Below are positions 1-12,240 of a DNA stretch of 64,000 nucleotides, one piece after another. The DNA comes from Isoetes taiwanensis. Taxonomy: Eukaryota; Streptophyta; Lycopodiopsida; Isoetales; Isoetaceae. A program made the translations under genes and the position numbers. The DNA is taken from contig JAJEKV010000008.1 of assembly GCA_021234155.1 (NCBI GenBank), forward strand, positions 9,908,740 to 9,972,739, read 5' to 3'. Below the pieces are notes generated by a model that was not told the origin of the DNA, did not search any database, and saw only the letters and a list, made by a program, of their open reading frames with translations. Position 1 is the first letter of the stretch, and each line of letters starts with the position of its first letter.

Positions 1-457
1 GTGAAGCATATGTCCATGGCAGGTATTCCACTAGAAATTGGCAGGCTAATTATAGGTCATCGCAACACAGAGTCTTACAAAAAGTACATAATTTATTTAT
101 TTTATTTAGTTTCTATTTTGTTTTTAAGACAATTACTTTATTTGTTAGGGTCTTTTTAGGTATGATTGCAACAAAGATCTTGAGATCAATGCTGCTATGA
201 GTATAAGCATGAAGCATTATAATGATGATGGTACTTTGAGGCTTTATGCTGATGTTTTGTGTGAGATGATCAAGGATGGTGAGAATAAAATGCTTGGCAT
301 GCATTATGTAAAGCCTCTAATTGCATGTATAAATCTCTGTTATTTATTATGTTTGATATTAATTTGGTATTTTTAACACTGATTCTAACAGGTGTTCCAG
401 TTGGTATTGAGGAGGCCAAAGTTGATTCGGTTGTCGATTCTTCATGTTGCGTCATGA
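1..457 (+). CDS. Partial gene, tyrosine-recombinase-like C-terminus
   Basis: The window opens inside a reading frame. A segment reading GIPLEIGRLIIGHRNTES, followed by a conserved-looking Tyr, resembles the end of tyrosine recombinases, where a Gly-His pair and then the Tyr nucleophile occur. A plausible intron (GT at 84, AG at 158-159) keeps the frame and extends the product past SYKKY through an acidic stretch. A second possible intron runs from 308 to 391, and the frame stops at 455. The 5' part lies outside the window, so the Arg/His residues expected upstream cannot be checked. If correct, it would be part of a YR-type mobile element (Crypton- or DIRS-like) or a domesticated relative. 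A chance match to a short motif is the main alternative. Confidence 0.33.
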
Positions 458-2173
458 TGCAAGCAAAGAAGAATAATAAGCTAGTGTTCCAGCTAGTGTT
501 CTAGAAAAACTAGTGAAGATGAGGATTTAGTGGATTTGAGAATTTTCTAAAGGTAAATCCTTAAATTCAGAAGTATTTCACTACAAATATCAAAGTGAAA
601 AAATGTCAATGAGTACTTAATTTGCAATTTTAGTTTTAGATCTTTGTTTATTTTCTTTTGTGGGAGCTACTTTCAACAACTGCATATTTGTGCAAGTGCC
701 TGATGAAATGAGAATAGAAAACTCAGTATATGGAAAAAGGGAGTTTGAAATGATAATAGAAGACTTAATTTGTCTGCTAAACTTGATTAGATTTGAAATT
801 GTGATATTAGAAATTGTGATTTGGAACTATGAAGTAGAACTATGAAACCGTGATTACTATGAAGTGCTCTTTGATCAGTATCATTGATCACAGAAATCTA
901 TAATATTTTTTATCATCAATGGTGATGGAATGAATTTCTATAAAAAAACCTGTGTAATAGCAGTGTAAAAAAGGCAACGTAATATCAGTAATGTTGAGTG
1001 CAATAAAAATCTGTTCAATGTAATGTTTTCAGTGTAGTATAGCATGTAAATTTGCCTACAAAGCAATCTTCAGTTTGGTGTAAATAAATTTGTTGAAGGA
1101 ATATGTTGTTTGATGCTAGTGGATGTCAATTTTGAAGGCCTAGATTGAAAATCCCTGCTGCATTATATGGCATTAGTGAGGGGCTTCTTTGTCGCCGACT
1201 CTCATGAGGCAGCGTAATCCGACTAAAGGTAAAGCTCCAACTCCGGCGGATTTCATAGATCAAACAATTGTGGTGCCCATAGAAGTTGTAGCATGTGGAT
1301 TGAGTGAAAAATTGAAAAGATACCCATGCTGCAACAACACCTTTTTTTTCCTGTTTTCTTTTGTTTTTTCTTTAACACATTTTCTTAGAAGCTCCTCATG
1401 GTTGCATTCATGGTTGGAGCTATGAAGGCATATTGATTGCCCCATAACAGGCTGCTGGCAAAGACAAATTGATAAGGGGAAGAAAAACTGTGGAAAATAC
1501 ATGGAAATATTAAGGGAAATTTGCAAGCCCTTTCAATCCCTTTCGATAGGCGATTCGTCTTGCCAGATTGTACCCTTTCTCATGATTATTCTAGTTCTCC
1601 AATTTTAATGTATGTGGAAAAATCTGGAGATCACTGAATTGGCAAAATTAGGGCCATTCAATCTGATTCTAGTATGTAGAAAGAGCAAAAAGCTTGACGA
1701 TGTCAAGAGCTTATGAGCAATGCTGGAAAAGAATATGCCAATGCATTAAGATTGTGGAGAAAAATCTAAAGATGCTTTATGTCCAAATTGAAGTATGCAT
1801 AGTAATGCACTATGCACTATATGCATGCTATTGGGAGGAAATGCTTTGGCGTTGTTTCCAATGTAAAGATCGGGATGACATGGATTGCTAATTTGAAGGA
1901 TTCTATGCTAGGTCTTTTGGACGAGAATTTGAATTGCATATTATGCATGCAGATTTAGGAATGCCCAATCAATGTAAGTCTGAATCCCTTTTCCAAGCTT
2001 ATTAATTTATGACCACATAACTTTACCTACTATTGAGGATAAAGAAGAGAGTTCATGGGAATCTATTTGATGCATTTCTATCTATGTTATTAGATGATGT
2101 AAGCCATCACAGTATTGGCTTGTACAGTTGAATCATTTATTTACTTTTTTTTTTTTTTTTCCAAATATCAAGC
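458..2173. other. No recognisable gene; AT-rich
   Basis: Only short frames without known motifs are present. A run of about 16 T lies at 2145-2160, just before a dispersed-repeat copy. I see no repeat structure or RNA gene. Confidence 0.5.
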
Positions 2174-2240
2174 ATAATAACAGGGGTTTAAGTTGTATTG
2201 CATGGATCTACTATTCAATACATCTAGAGTGCGCACTGTA
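2174..2240 (+). repeat. Dispersed repeat family R, short copy
   Basis: The segment contains the two landmarks shared by five places in the window: a motif like ataacaggggtttaag and the end motif tacatctagagtgcgcac. It is shorter than the copies at 6567, 33845 and 61632, so it is probably internally deleted. Confidence 0.5.
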
Positions 2241-4067
2241 TTTTATGTTAGAAAATTTATATTCTCCATTGTTTACACCCGCCATTTTCCTCTTACACAT
2301 TTTTTTTATCCACGTTGTCCATGGTTTACCCACTCAATACTTCTTTTTTTTGGTGAAAAGGAAGCATATGCAGAGTTCGAGCTACATGTTTTAGAGTTTT
2401 GCCTTCCTCTGCTGCCCTCAACATCCGTGCTTTCATTGTAAGCTAGATGCACAAGCAATGTTTTCGTGTAATGTCTTGGCGACCTGGTTCATGGCGAGTT
2501 GTCTCAAAGTTATCTTCTTTCTTGGATTTTTCTACTCTAAATGTAGATGGATTCATATGAAATATAGATGGATCCATGTTAAATCCTACTTTATGGCTAT
2601 CCTGACAGGTGGTCAGGAGAATAACTCAGCATATGCTGGGAGTCAGTCAATCTGGACCATGGGATTTTGTAACGGGACTACCGGATTAACACTCTGGGTA
2701 ACCCCAAATCCCATCTAAATTAATGATAAATTGGTATGCACGAATTGAATAATGCAATGCTACTGAAGAAATCTTGGTCGTTGTCATAGAAGTACATACA
2801 TATTTAAAACATATTTGTATAGCACTCTTGTCAAATATACAAGATAATGATATGCAATTTAATATCCATAATCTCTAGAAATGAAAAGGCCTTTCTAAAG
2901 GCACACAGATTCCCTATAAGTTAAGACTTCACTCAGTTGTGCCCTTCAGTTGCCCTGCTACATTCTGCTACTTCTTAAACTGCTTACACCATGAACACGT
3001 GGGTTTAATCTTAAAAACTAAGTGGGGGTTTGAGGTATTTAGAAAATGCTGGCATAATCAACAAGAAACATGTACAATGTACTAATCACAAGAATAATTC
3101 TTAGACTTAGATGCGTCACCTAAGAATCCCTCTATGCTAGAAACCAACAATGCAGTATTAGCACATAACAGAACATGCCATCCAAATAAGTTGTAAATGC
3201 ACATGTCATAACCTTATAATAACTAAGAGATAACCATGAGACCATGAGAAACCATGAAATAACTATGAGATATCCATAAGCATGCAATGCCTACGCCGGT
3301 TCTATGGCCACCCGGGCTGATCAGGCCCTGCAGCAAATACGGGCAGGGTAAGCCTCATGTGTACACACCCTCCTAGCCTGCGTCCAGCGCTAGAGGAATA
3401 CTTCTAAGTCAGGTGGTGCAACGAAGCACCCTCTGGGGTGACAATGCCCGATGTCGAGAACAAGAACCTGAGTCCAAGCCACTGCAAATGGACTCCGGCC
3501 CCGGAGAATATACACTCATGTAGCCAAGAACTTAGCACATACCCCACATGTCAGAGTTTAAACTATATTTATCATCGTATGATCCAAGAATCAAGAGTCA
3601 TAATTCACATGCATTTCCTATGCACAATGCTAACACCTGCAATGATATCATAGAGAACAGATCACATTCAGTTCTACCACATTATGATATCAAATATTCA
3701 ACAAGTACATGCTAACATAATACAACATTGTCACATAACCATGGTATCCAAGCATTTAGCATGTCCAAATACATTATACAAAAACACATAGAAGGTCTAG
3801 CATTTTCCTCCCCTTAGGAAAAGCTTATTTTAGGATGGCATAATATCCTATTCCCAATCAATCATGATATCCCTACAATTTATATCAACATAAGGTACAA
3901 AGATCACCTAGTAACTACAAAATGCTTCCACCAGCATGCTTCTCCAGAGTCGTTAACTCAATAGGGAGTGTTACAGAATACTCATATGCAATTCAGTATG
4001 TTAGCTTATTTTTCTTACTAATAAATTAATTATATAGCTTAGCATTTTATTTGGCCAACAATAGCTC
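2241..4067. other. No gene; possible LTR-like GC-richer patch
   Basis: No coding region is supportable. The stretch 3290-3500 is richer in G and C than its surroundings and follows a repeated ccatgaga motif (3234-3277). The look is that of an LTR or a retroelement untranslated region, but no primer site, polypurine tract or second copy was found in the window. Confidence 0.4.
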
Positions 4068-4457
4068 TGCATATTCACACAGGAAGTGACTCTGGGCATC
4101 GAGAGGCATTAGATGGGCATACTTGCTCTTTATTCCTCGATCTAGACCATAGATAGTGATCCTCGTTTGTGGGGTATGCTTGTAGAAGTTTTGGTATATT
4201 GTATAACGAGGTTTGCGAAATACTATAAGATTTGAGGCAATGTACTAAGTGGTGTTGATTTTGTACGTATTATATGATTTTAGGGGCTCTCGCTGCCCTA
4301 TGTCACCTCCCGTGTGAATATGCACCTAAACCAAAGGGGATTTCAAGGAAATTTTAATCTAAATGTGTTGGATGCAATGGTTTGTGTTAATTAATGTTAA
4401 TGGCAATTATGTTTGGTTGTTATATGAAAATAAAATTTGGGCCCTTCGGATCCTAAC
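4068..4457 (+). repeat. Foldback-like repeat family F, copy A
   Basis: Family F is defined by inverted arms containing tgcatattcacac / gtgtgaatatgca and the pair gggcagcgagagc / gctctcgttgccc around a core with cctcgtttgtggggtatg. This copy has a decayed left arm (from 4068), the core near 4163 and a right arm from about 4310. It ends in the near-palindrome gggcccttcggatcc. No coding capacity is visible. Confidence 0.6.
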
Positions 4458-5553
4458 AAAAGAGGTAAACCTTAAGGGCTTTGGGAATTGTGTAGAGATT
4501 GATGAACAAAATAGAAAACCACTTTATACAAACCAAACCATAGGACATGTTTCTGAACATGCAAGACAACATGTCCAAATACATAATTATGCTACAACGC
4601 ATTTACAAATATCATACAAGCACTCTTAAACACATTTATAAAAATCATACAAGAACCTCTTAACGCATTTCCAAAGGCAGTAAAAAGAAGCTTCCCCAAT
4701 GCTCCCTTTTGAGAACTTGAATGACCAATAAGAAGTTAAAACAAGAGTATCAAGAAATATTGTGCTTGCTGACATGTAAAAGCAAGGTACTTGTTGCATA
4801 AGTATTCAATCAAATCCCCCAAGCACAACTTCTAGTAAGATAAAAGCCTCTAGTTGCGAATAAAAGTTATGATTACAAATAACTACCAATAAGATAGAAG
4901 CCTCCAATTGCAAAAAAGTGCTCATGTTTGCTTCATTGACTTCCATGAAAACTTCAATATGACCACAAGAATGATGGAGTAAACTCAAGTCCACCCACAT
5001 GAAATGCAATATTTGACAAAGCCCACTTTAATAGGATAATATAATGTGCTACCACATTCATTGTATCAAATGCATCATCATCATGATCCAGCAAAGGTTG
5101 TGCTACTACCTCCATGTCGGGTGCAAGGTAAACATGTAGAACTACGAGCAGTCAGCCGTATGCTTTTTTCCTAGCATCATAAACTCTAGGCATTCATTAA
5201 TATAACAAATGAATTGCCACCTTTTTAACATGTATCAAGTATATTATAACAACATCTAGTAATAACATTTGTACAATCCATCTTTTGATATGCATATTCT
5301 TAAATTGAGGATCTCGGCATTGCAACCTCGAATCTTCTTGTCTTCTAAATCTGCAAATTGCTAAGAGTGTCTACCATCATAAAGAGATGCGAATAGCAAC
5401 TGAGAATGGAATTGCAAGGGACTGTAAAACACGATAAATAGAAATTTTTGATGTGGAACAGTACCTGTATTCATAGAAATAAGCTATCTTTTCATTTTTT
5501 GAATTATTCCATGTCATGTAGCTCAAGTGACACCAAATCAGTTGAAAGATGAC
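4458..5553. other. No recognisable gene
   Basis: AT-rich sequence with imperfect repeats of a phrase like aagatagaagcctc around 4830-4900. Nothing coding or structural is supportable. Confidence 0.45.
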
Positions 5554-5890
5554 CTAAGGAAAACATAACCAGTAGAGACGAGTCTTTTCGTTGCTGTGTC
5601 GTGATAGACCCTTTGAGTTTGCAATGGATATTGGCAAAAGAACCATGGCATTTTCAAATATGAAGTCCACACTGCCCTCAAAATAACATGCCAAAAATAC
5701 CGCCTCCCACAATGAAGATAATTGTAAACCTGTGCACAACTACAAACTTGATGTTATGCATAATTTCATAGCACAATTTTAGCAGTCTAATAGTTAATTA
5801 AAGCTTAATTAGAGCTTGCCTGCGATGTCAAAGAAGAGACAAATTTATCCATGGTAATAGGTACTGCCATAGCTTGGCCAGAACCCTGTA
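5554..5890 (-). pseudogene. Pectinesterase remnant
   Basis: On the - strand, 5739-5554 encodes GSVDFIFENA, which corresponds to the pectin methylesterase catalytic-region motif G-[ST]-V-D-F-I-F-G-N-[AG]. In a second frame immediately downstream it reads KGSITTQQR, like the following ITAQ-R segment of the family. The two pieces are in different frames, so at least one frameshift is present. A frame ending near 5805 contains GQAMAVPITMDK, reminiscent of the GQAVALRISGDKAA stretch that precedes it in the enzyme. Family members demethylate cell-wall pectin after secretion. This copy has a Gly-to-Glu change in FIFGN and cannot make a normal enzyme. A similar but better preserved relic lies at 60087-60620. 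Confidence 0.5.
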
Positions 5891-6566
5891 GAAGGACTCG
5901 ACAATGACCTGAACAAATCCGGCCCTTCTCCTTTCTATTATATCTGATGACCCAATCTATTGAATCAATTGACTGCAAACCCCTGCCTACCTTTGGCTGA
6001 GAGCTTCTGCAATAATACTTTGAATCCTTCTTCAAAAACTAGTTGTAAGAAAGAAACAGATTGCAGTGATGCCATGCGCAATGAATGAAGAAGCTTTAGG
6101 AAAAAAACCATATTAGGATTTCGTGTGTGCAGGAACAACATAGCCAACAAATTATTTATCATTAATAGCACTTATGTCATACAGCCATAATAGATCTGTG
6201 CACAGATGCCCAAGAGATCTTTTGGCACGGTTCTTCTGCACGATCTCCATTAGTCTGGACTGCAAAATGCTGGTCGGCCTGCTTGTTTTGCTCTAAACCT
6301 TCCTCAGATGCTTCCGCTGCACAAAATGCTTGTTCCGCTCAAAATGTCATGACTTTTGCATCCTTCATACACAAAAAATGTCTTTCCTAGAGAACAAAAA
6401 AATAAGAAGTCTACAAACTATTGAAAATAGGGCACACACAAATGAACAATAAGGATAAAACCTAAAAGCTATTAAATTGAAGTACATGCAGATAATTATA
6501 AACATGGTCGTACAATTGCTTTTCATGTTAAAAATCAATGACTAAGAAAATGGTGCACTCTATTTA
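5891..6566. other. No recognisable gene
   Basis: Short - strand frames (5965-6171) may be the eroded 5' exons of the pectinesterase remnant, but no diagnostic motif is visible. Confidence 0.35.
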
Positions 6567-6715
6567 GTACATCTATTCGAATATGTAGCAAAATAACAGG
6601 GGGTTTTTTTTATATTTTTGTACGGGTTTTGCTATGGTTTTTATATGATTTGATGGGGGTATTCTGCGAGGCATACTAATCAGTACTTCTAGAGTGCGCC
6701 CCGTATTTTTTTCTT
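6567..6715. repeat. Dispersed repeat family R, copy with inverted flank
   Basis: A segment with gtgcactctatttagtac and agcaaaataacaggggg on the left and tacttctagagtgcgc on the right. The same blocks, in opposite orientation, occur at 33845-33970 and 61632-61770. The left and right blocks are partly inverted relative to each other, which suggests a small terminal-inverted-repeat element. Confidence 0.5.
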
Positions 6716-8511
6716 GAAATCCATATCTTCAATGGTTTACCCCCTTTTTAGCAGGGTTTTATTTTTATTTCCATGGTTTATTTAAAATTTATCCCCATTG
6801 TTTTGTATTTCTATGATTTATTTAGAAGTGGTGTGCATGCAGGGCTCGAGCCGTGCTACTTTAGGGTTAGCTGAAGCCATTTAGGTATTTCCTGATTCTG
6901 CAGGCATAAGGCAAAGCAGCAGCGATGCTGCCAAAATTCGAGTATGCAGCAAGGAATTTCTTCCTCGGTTCGTGAAGACTTGGAGCAACCTCTCAACTAT
7001 GCAAGGAATTATTTGGCAGACATTCTTGAGCCTTGCATTCAACGGGTATCAGGCAAACAAAAGCGGAAGCTGGGATTGCAAGTTGGTTGTGGAAAACATA
7101 ATTTCTGAAAGCATACAGAAGTCTTATACCTGCGATATGGCAGAAGGATATGGCCAGGATTTTTGCTCTTTGGTTGTGCTGGATGGTTGCGTAATGCTGT
7201 TGTCGAACCAGGATAAGGCTCTACTTAGTTCCCTCACAGATTACCAACATGCAAAGTACCAGTAGCTTGCTTTCAAATTAGACAACTATGGCACAATCTA
7301 CTTCGATTTTTTCCTTCCTCAGCCCCTCCCCCCTTTCTGCTTCTTCCTCTCGGGTTCCAAAATCAGGTAAGATACTATTTATTTCTTTTCTTTTATTTAT
7401 TGACATAATCTGACATAAAATGATCATTTTATTCATCCCTTGCCACAGCCTCAAAACTATTGGAATAGTTGCTGCTGGGGTTTTTCTGCTCATAGCAGCA
7501 TGCATAATTTTACTTCATTTGGACTTGGTTGTGCTAAATGTGTTGGGAGATTTATACAGATCTAAATCTTAGTGCAATGTCAGCCTGGTGCAATACTGTG
7601 AGAATAGAAATAACAATGCAGGTAAGAGATAATATGAAGAATAAAGAGTGCTTTAGAGCCTTTCAGACATTTTAAAGGAAGGCATAAAGAGGGGCAACTA
7701 TTGAACACTTTTGGTTATGTACACCCGCTTCTCTTTCAAAAGCACAACAGATGGAAGGCTTGCAAATGTCCTAAGCCATATTTGTTCTTTTTTTACCAGG
7801 TTTGAAGCACGTATTTTATTCAGCGTACATCTATTATCTACTATGATAAACACAGCTAATTACGTCCTACAAGGCCATGGCACAAAAGTCTTTAATGAAT
7901 TGCAGATCAATGGCTTAATGCCACTGACACATGCATGATTTAGGATGACGAAAAAATTGTCCCAAGCTCACTTTGTCACTGAGATTTCAGTAATGTGTTG
8001 AGTTGCCAACATCTTCGTAGATGCCACACATCAGATTGTTATTAGATTGTTAAAGAAGACCTAATAGCTGCAGATTGGTTTCACTTATGAATCAGAAGCT
8101 TCCTTGGGTCTTATCTTTTTTGGCCATTTCAGTTGGTGCATCTATTCTTTGGTTTCTGTTCTATCCATTTCATTTGGATATGTTCTGAGAATTTAGCCTG
8201 CAATTTGTATGCATGCCATTTGTATGCATACCTATTTCTGGACATGTTTCTTCAACTAAGTATTATGTGTATTATCTGTTAGCTTGGTCTACATCCTTTT
8301 TGCAAAATTTGACTTCTTAATGCAAGCCTTGTATTAGTTGTGCGTATGGTTGAGGCATGTTTTTATTCCCTTTCAAAATATTTAGGTTTCACATGATTTG
8401 TTTGCTCTTCAGTTGGAAACCACTCTTTTAGAGATATAGTCTGTAGGAGCACACTGTCTTAGGCACAAGAACCTATAGCGATGTACACAACAATCATAGA
8501 CAATTTTCATT
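6716..8511. other. No recognisable gene
   Basis: Several frames of 60-100 codons exist (for example 6972-7265 on +) but show no motif I know, and their composition matches the background. No RNA gene or repeat was seen. Confidence 0.4.
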
Positions 8512-8928
8512 GCCCCGAAGGGGCAAAAAAAATTTTTAACCTATAACACAAACCATTACATTACACGCATTAAAATTAAATTCCCCCTTAAACCCCCTTT
8601 TGTTTGGGTGCATATTCACACGGGGGGTGACGTAGGGCAGCGAGAGCCCTTTTAATTATGTATTGCATGTACAAAATCAACACCATATAGTATATTGCCT
8701 GAAATCTTATAGTATTTTGCAAATCTTGTTATACAGTATCATAATTTCTATACATCCATACCCCACAAACGAGGAATTTTGTGTACGGTGTAGATTAAGG
8801 AATAAGGTGTGAATATGCCTATCCAACAGCTCTCGTTGCCCGGAGTCACCCCCCGTGTGAATATGCACCCAAACAAAAGGGGGTTTAAGGGGGAATTTAA
8901 TTTTAATGCGTGTAATGTAATGGTTTGT
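8512..8928. repeat. Foldback-like repeat family F, copy B
   Basis: A nearly complete copy. The left end is the palindrome gccccgaaggggc (8512-8524). The left arm runs to about 8630, the core with ccccacaaacgaggaa lies at 8761-8777, and the right arm (8840-8928) is the inverted complement of the left arm over roughly 90 bp. The whole unit can fold on itself. It has no coding capacity. Confidence 0.7.
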
Positions 8929-9012
8929 ATTTTTGTACGCTTTTCACCAAGGTTTTCCTATGATTTCGTGATGTATTCAAATGGATGTACTAATGTATAC
9001 ATTTAGAGTGCA
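8929..9012 (+). repeat. Dispersed repeat family R copy
   Basis: A run from tttttgtacgcttttc to tttagagtgcaccat matches the inverted sequence at 33845-33930 and, more loosely, 61632-61730. It directly abuts the F copy at its left. Confidence 0.5.
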
Positions 9013-9017
9013 CCATT

Positions 9018-9225
9018 TCTGAGCCATTGATTTTAGCCTTTTTTTTTCAATGGTCAACAACCAATGGCTCACAACAAAAGCCCCTTTTTTGTGCGTGTGG
9101 TGCATAATGGGCACATGAAGGGCCATTGATTTTAGCCTTTTTTTTTCAATGGTCAACAACCAATGGCTCACAACAAAAACCCTCTTTTTGTGTGTGTGGT
9201 GCATAATGGGCACATGAAGGGTTTG
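9018..9225. repeat. Two tandem ~102-bp units
   Basis: Two head-to-tail units each contain gagccattgattttagcc, caatggtcaacaaccaatgg and gtggtgcataatgggcac. The related inverted region at 33700-33845 keeps parts of the same units. The short - strand frame across it is a by-product of the repetition. Confidence 0.75.
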
Positions 9226-9281
9226 AAGGGCGCATGTAGTGCAGTTTCCCCGCCGGCAACACATTTCTTATCATAACTTTT

Positions 9282-9915
9282 TTTTTTTTTTTGATGAACG
9301 TGGACCTTTATTACTCAAAAGAATAGAAAGGGTACATGGGGGACTCAAAACCCAGTGGAGAAGATATCCACTAGAGCAACACTACCCACCACATACATAA
9401 CATAGAAAAGCAGAGAATACAGATCACCATGAGCACAACTGTTTGCTATGAGTAGGTGTGAATCTGAAGATATTGTTCCCAAATGACACTTTTGATGTCA
9501 TCCTTCAAGGAAGAACATTTGTACGCCTTCACAATGCGACTACGGGCATCGTTAAGCACTTGCGTATCTGAAAAGAGCTGTCCCTTGAAGATTAGGAGAT
9601 TTCGTCTCTTCCAGATGGACCAGATGATCCAAGCAGATGCTAAGTGGAAAGCCCTCTTTGCCAACTTGTCCCAAGAACTAGGATAGACTGACAAAAGGAC
9701 CTGCTGACTATTCAAGTCACAATGGAAAAGACTCAGAAGCCACTGCCAAGCAGGTCGAACATGGTGACACAAGAAAAAGCAGTGCTCAATTGTCTCATCC
9801 CTCTGCGTGCAAAGAGGGCAGATCATATAGACTTCTGGACGAAATCGATGAACAACAGTGTTTACCCGCACACATCTATGAGTGATCTGCCACCATAAAA
9901 TGGATAGCTTAGGAG
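9282..9915 (-). mobile_element. 5'-truncated LINE insertion with target duplication
   Basis: The insert is flanked by the 15-bp direct repeat cttatcataactttt (9267-9281 and 9916-9930). On the - strand it ends in a poly(A) run, seen as T's from 9282 on the + strand. It therefore has the hallmarks of target-primed reverse transcription of a 5'-truncated LINE. The related locus near 33650 (inverted) lacks the insert and shows the catcataactttt site only once, confirming the boundaries. Confidence 0.88.
9446..9871 (-). pseudogene. LINE ORF2 C-terminus (RT zinc-binding region)
   Basis: The frame encodes a Cys/His cluster of the type C-P-L-C-x6-E-x-x-x-H-x-F-x-x-C near residues 19-34. A Trp-rich stretch with WIIWSIWKRRN follows, and the frame ends in EQYLQIHTYS. 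This is the plant LINE ORF2 tail (zf-RVT type). It is a 5'-truncated dead-on-arrival copy lacking endonuclease and reverse transcriptase domains. The frame at 16120-16668 is a diverged relative with a very similar ending. Confidence 0.75.
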
Positions 9916-9930
9916 CTTATCATAACTTTT

Positions 9931-10424
9931 GATCCAGAGCTCTGTTTGAGATGATTTTTATTGCGTTGAAAAGCTCTCACCGAGATCGTTTTGATAGTGT
10001 ATGATATGGATATGTTTGGTTAAGTTATCTATGCTAAAACAGCAATTTTTCGGCCGGGTTTGGTAGGCTTCCACATCCTACCAGCTGATTAATACAAGAT
10101 TGCACTATTGGATATTGTTTTAGATTTTGAGATTTAGAGGCAGTTATTAAGCAAATTCCAAGGTTTCTAGATCCTTGTGCTAACAAGCAGAAAAGTTTCC
10201 CACTTTGGTTTCTCACCACAAGAATCCATGGAGGCCAAAGGCTGCTGTTAAATTCCAGTTGAAAAATGTTTGTGTATGGGTGTTGCAAACTTTATGACTT
10301 TCAAAATAATGAGATCAATCTGCTCTACCTTTATGGTAACTTTTACTTATGTTCTATTTGTTTTATTGTGATCAAATTCAAAAGCTACAGGTGATGAAAG
10401 CCTCAAATGAATTCTAGTTTTTTT
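9931..10424. repeat. Repeat unit with LINE-5'UTR-like monomer, copy 1
   Basis: Together with 9005-9281 this matches the inverted region 33124-33865. The part 9959-10055 (from tgcgttgaaaagctctc to aatttttcggccg) resembles the monomers in the 5' untranslated region of the LINE at 36754-42400. No coding capacity. Confidence 0.7.
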
Positions 10425-10492
10425 CTGGTTTGAATTCTAAAATTTTTGTCACACGCGGGCGGGGGGGGGGGAGAGGGTGTGACGTCCCTAAG

Positions 10493-11243
10493 CCTCAAGG
10501 GACCAAAACAAATTTTTGGCAACATAAATCATTAACATCCAACATATAAAAATTAAATCCCCATAAAACCCCTTGTGGTTTGGGTGCATATTCGCTGGGG
10601 GCGTCCTAAGGCCCCGAAGGGGCCAAATTGTTTTTTTTTTGCAACACAAACCATTAACGTCCAACATATAAAAATTAAACCCCCCAACACATAACAACCA
10701 TTGACATTAACAACCAACGCATAACTACCATTGACATTAATTAACACAACCATTGGGTCCAACACATTTTAAATTAAAATCCCCCTTAAACCCCCTTTGG
10801 TTTGGGTGCACATTCACACGGGGGGTGACGTAGGGCAGCGAGAGCTCTCATAATTGTATTTTGCACGTACGAAATCAACACCATATAGTATTCCGCTTGA
10901 AATCTTATAGTATTTTGCGTATCTTGTTATACAGTATAGCAAATTTTGTACTTGCATACCCCACAAACGAGGAACTTTACGTATGGTGTAGATTAAGGAA
11001 TAAGGGGTGAATATGCCTATCCAACAGCTCTCGTTGCCCGGAGTCACCCGTGTGAATATGCACCCAAACCAAAGGGGGTTTAAGGGGGATTTTAATTTAA
11101 ATGTGTTGGACCCAATGGTTGTGTTAATTAATGTCAATGGTAGTTATGTGTTGGTTGTTAATGTCAATGGTTGTTATGTGTTGCTTGTTATGTGTTGGGG
11201 GATTTAATTTTTATATGTTGGATGTTAATGGTTTGTGTTGCAA
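10493..11243. repeat. Foldback-like repeat family F, compound copy C
   Basis: An inner copy starts at the palindrome ggccccgaaggggcc (10610-10624) and is surrounded by an outer partial copy (10493-10609 and the tail around 11200-11240). The core ccccacaaacgaggaa lies near 10961-10976. The arms are inverted over about 150 bp. A short gttaatgtcaatgg motif repeats near 10700-10740 and 11128-11175. Confidence 0.68.
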
Positions 11244-11394
11244 AAAAAAAAAAACACATAAAAGTAACCCCCCCTCCCCTTATTATACTAGATATACATT
11301 GCAAAACAAGGAGCAAAAAGTATTTTTTCATTAATAGGCACTCTCATATTTTCTTCTCTTCGCCTCTCTTTCTTGGCCAAATGCTTCTAAGTCA

Positions 11395-11648
11395 GACTTT
11401 TTTTAACACTAGCTCCTATTGCTCTAGAAGTCTCTGAATCTCGGGTTTCCTCTCCAAGGTCACGGGTTCAACGCCTCGTTGTGAAAGTGGCCACGCAATG
11501 TAAAGTTGGTGGGGGAAGGACCCACTTCAGCAATGTAAAGTGGTGGGGGCAGGACCCATCTGGGTGTGTTGTAAAGTGTCACATGTCCGATAGGACGCTG
11601 CCTTGTGGCGTGATGTTAAAATCTCTTCTTCTTCTTCTTCTTCTAAGC
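11395..11648 (+). mobile_element. Putative SINE
   Basis: A possible pol III B box (gggttcaacgcc, about 11464) is followed by about 150 bp containing two copies of a phrase like caatgtaaagtggtggggg. A cttcttctt microsatellite tail follows near 11628-11645. The arrangement fits a SINE, but the A box is poor and no flanking duplication was found. Confidence 0.3.
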
Positions 11649-12240
11649 ATGTTAGGCGTATTGTTTTCTTATCAGCTCCACTCAATGCTAGTGCTGATTT
11701 ATTAGCCAGAATTGAGAACATGCTGAATCTGCCAATATATACAAAGCAATGTTCAGTCAACAACTACAACCCTATCATAATTCTGTGCTAGTGGGACATG
11801 GTTGCCAGCTAAGGTCAATGCCTTAAGTTTCAATACTTGTTCAGCTCTAGACGAATTGTACTTTGTATTGAAAATAATTATTTCGCCCTTGAAAAGATAG
11901 CCCATATAATATGCAATGCTAGCATCCCGACCCAAGGTAGCTCGTCCATGCCTTGCACAAAAATCATCTATGAATAGCTCCTGAACAAATAGCAAAGCAA
12001 TGATCAGTTTACCAAACCTTTATAAAATAATATAATACATATTGACATGCCCCTCTCTTGTCATTTTCAATGATGAATTTCCTTAATATCAATATTGTAG
12101 ATTCGATAAATCTCTTTCTAGCAAATCAGCCTGGGTTTTGAGGAGCTTGACCTGTCTAGTTTGATATCCTTCACACCTGCTCAAATTCCTGTTCGACAAT
12201 CTGTAAAACAAAATAGAAATGGGGTCGTCATTATTCCCTG
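11649..12240. other. No recognisable gene
   Basis: The - strand frame 11753-11995 has no known motif. Nothing else is supportable. Confidence 0.4.

Noticed and set aside
690-710. Hammerhead-ribozyme-like ctgatga
   Set aside because: The rest of the core (GAAA and a cleavage triplet with helices) is not present nearby.
3290-3500. LTR of another retroelement
   Set aside because: GC-rich and LTR-like in feel, but no second copy, primer site or polypurine tract in the window.
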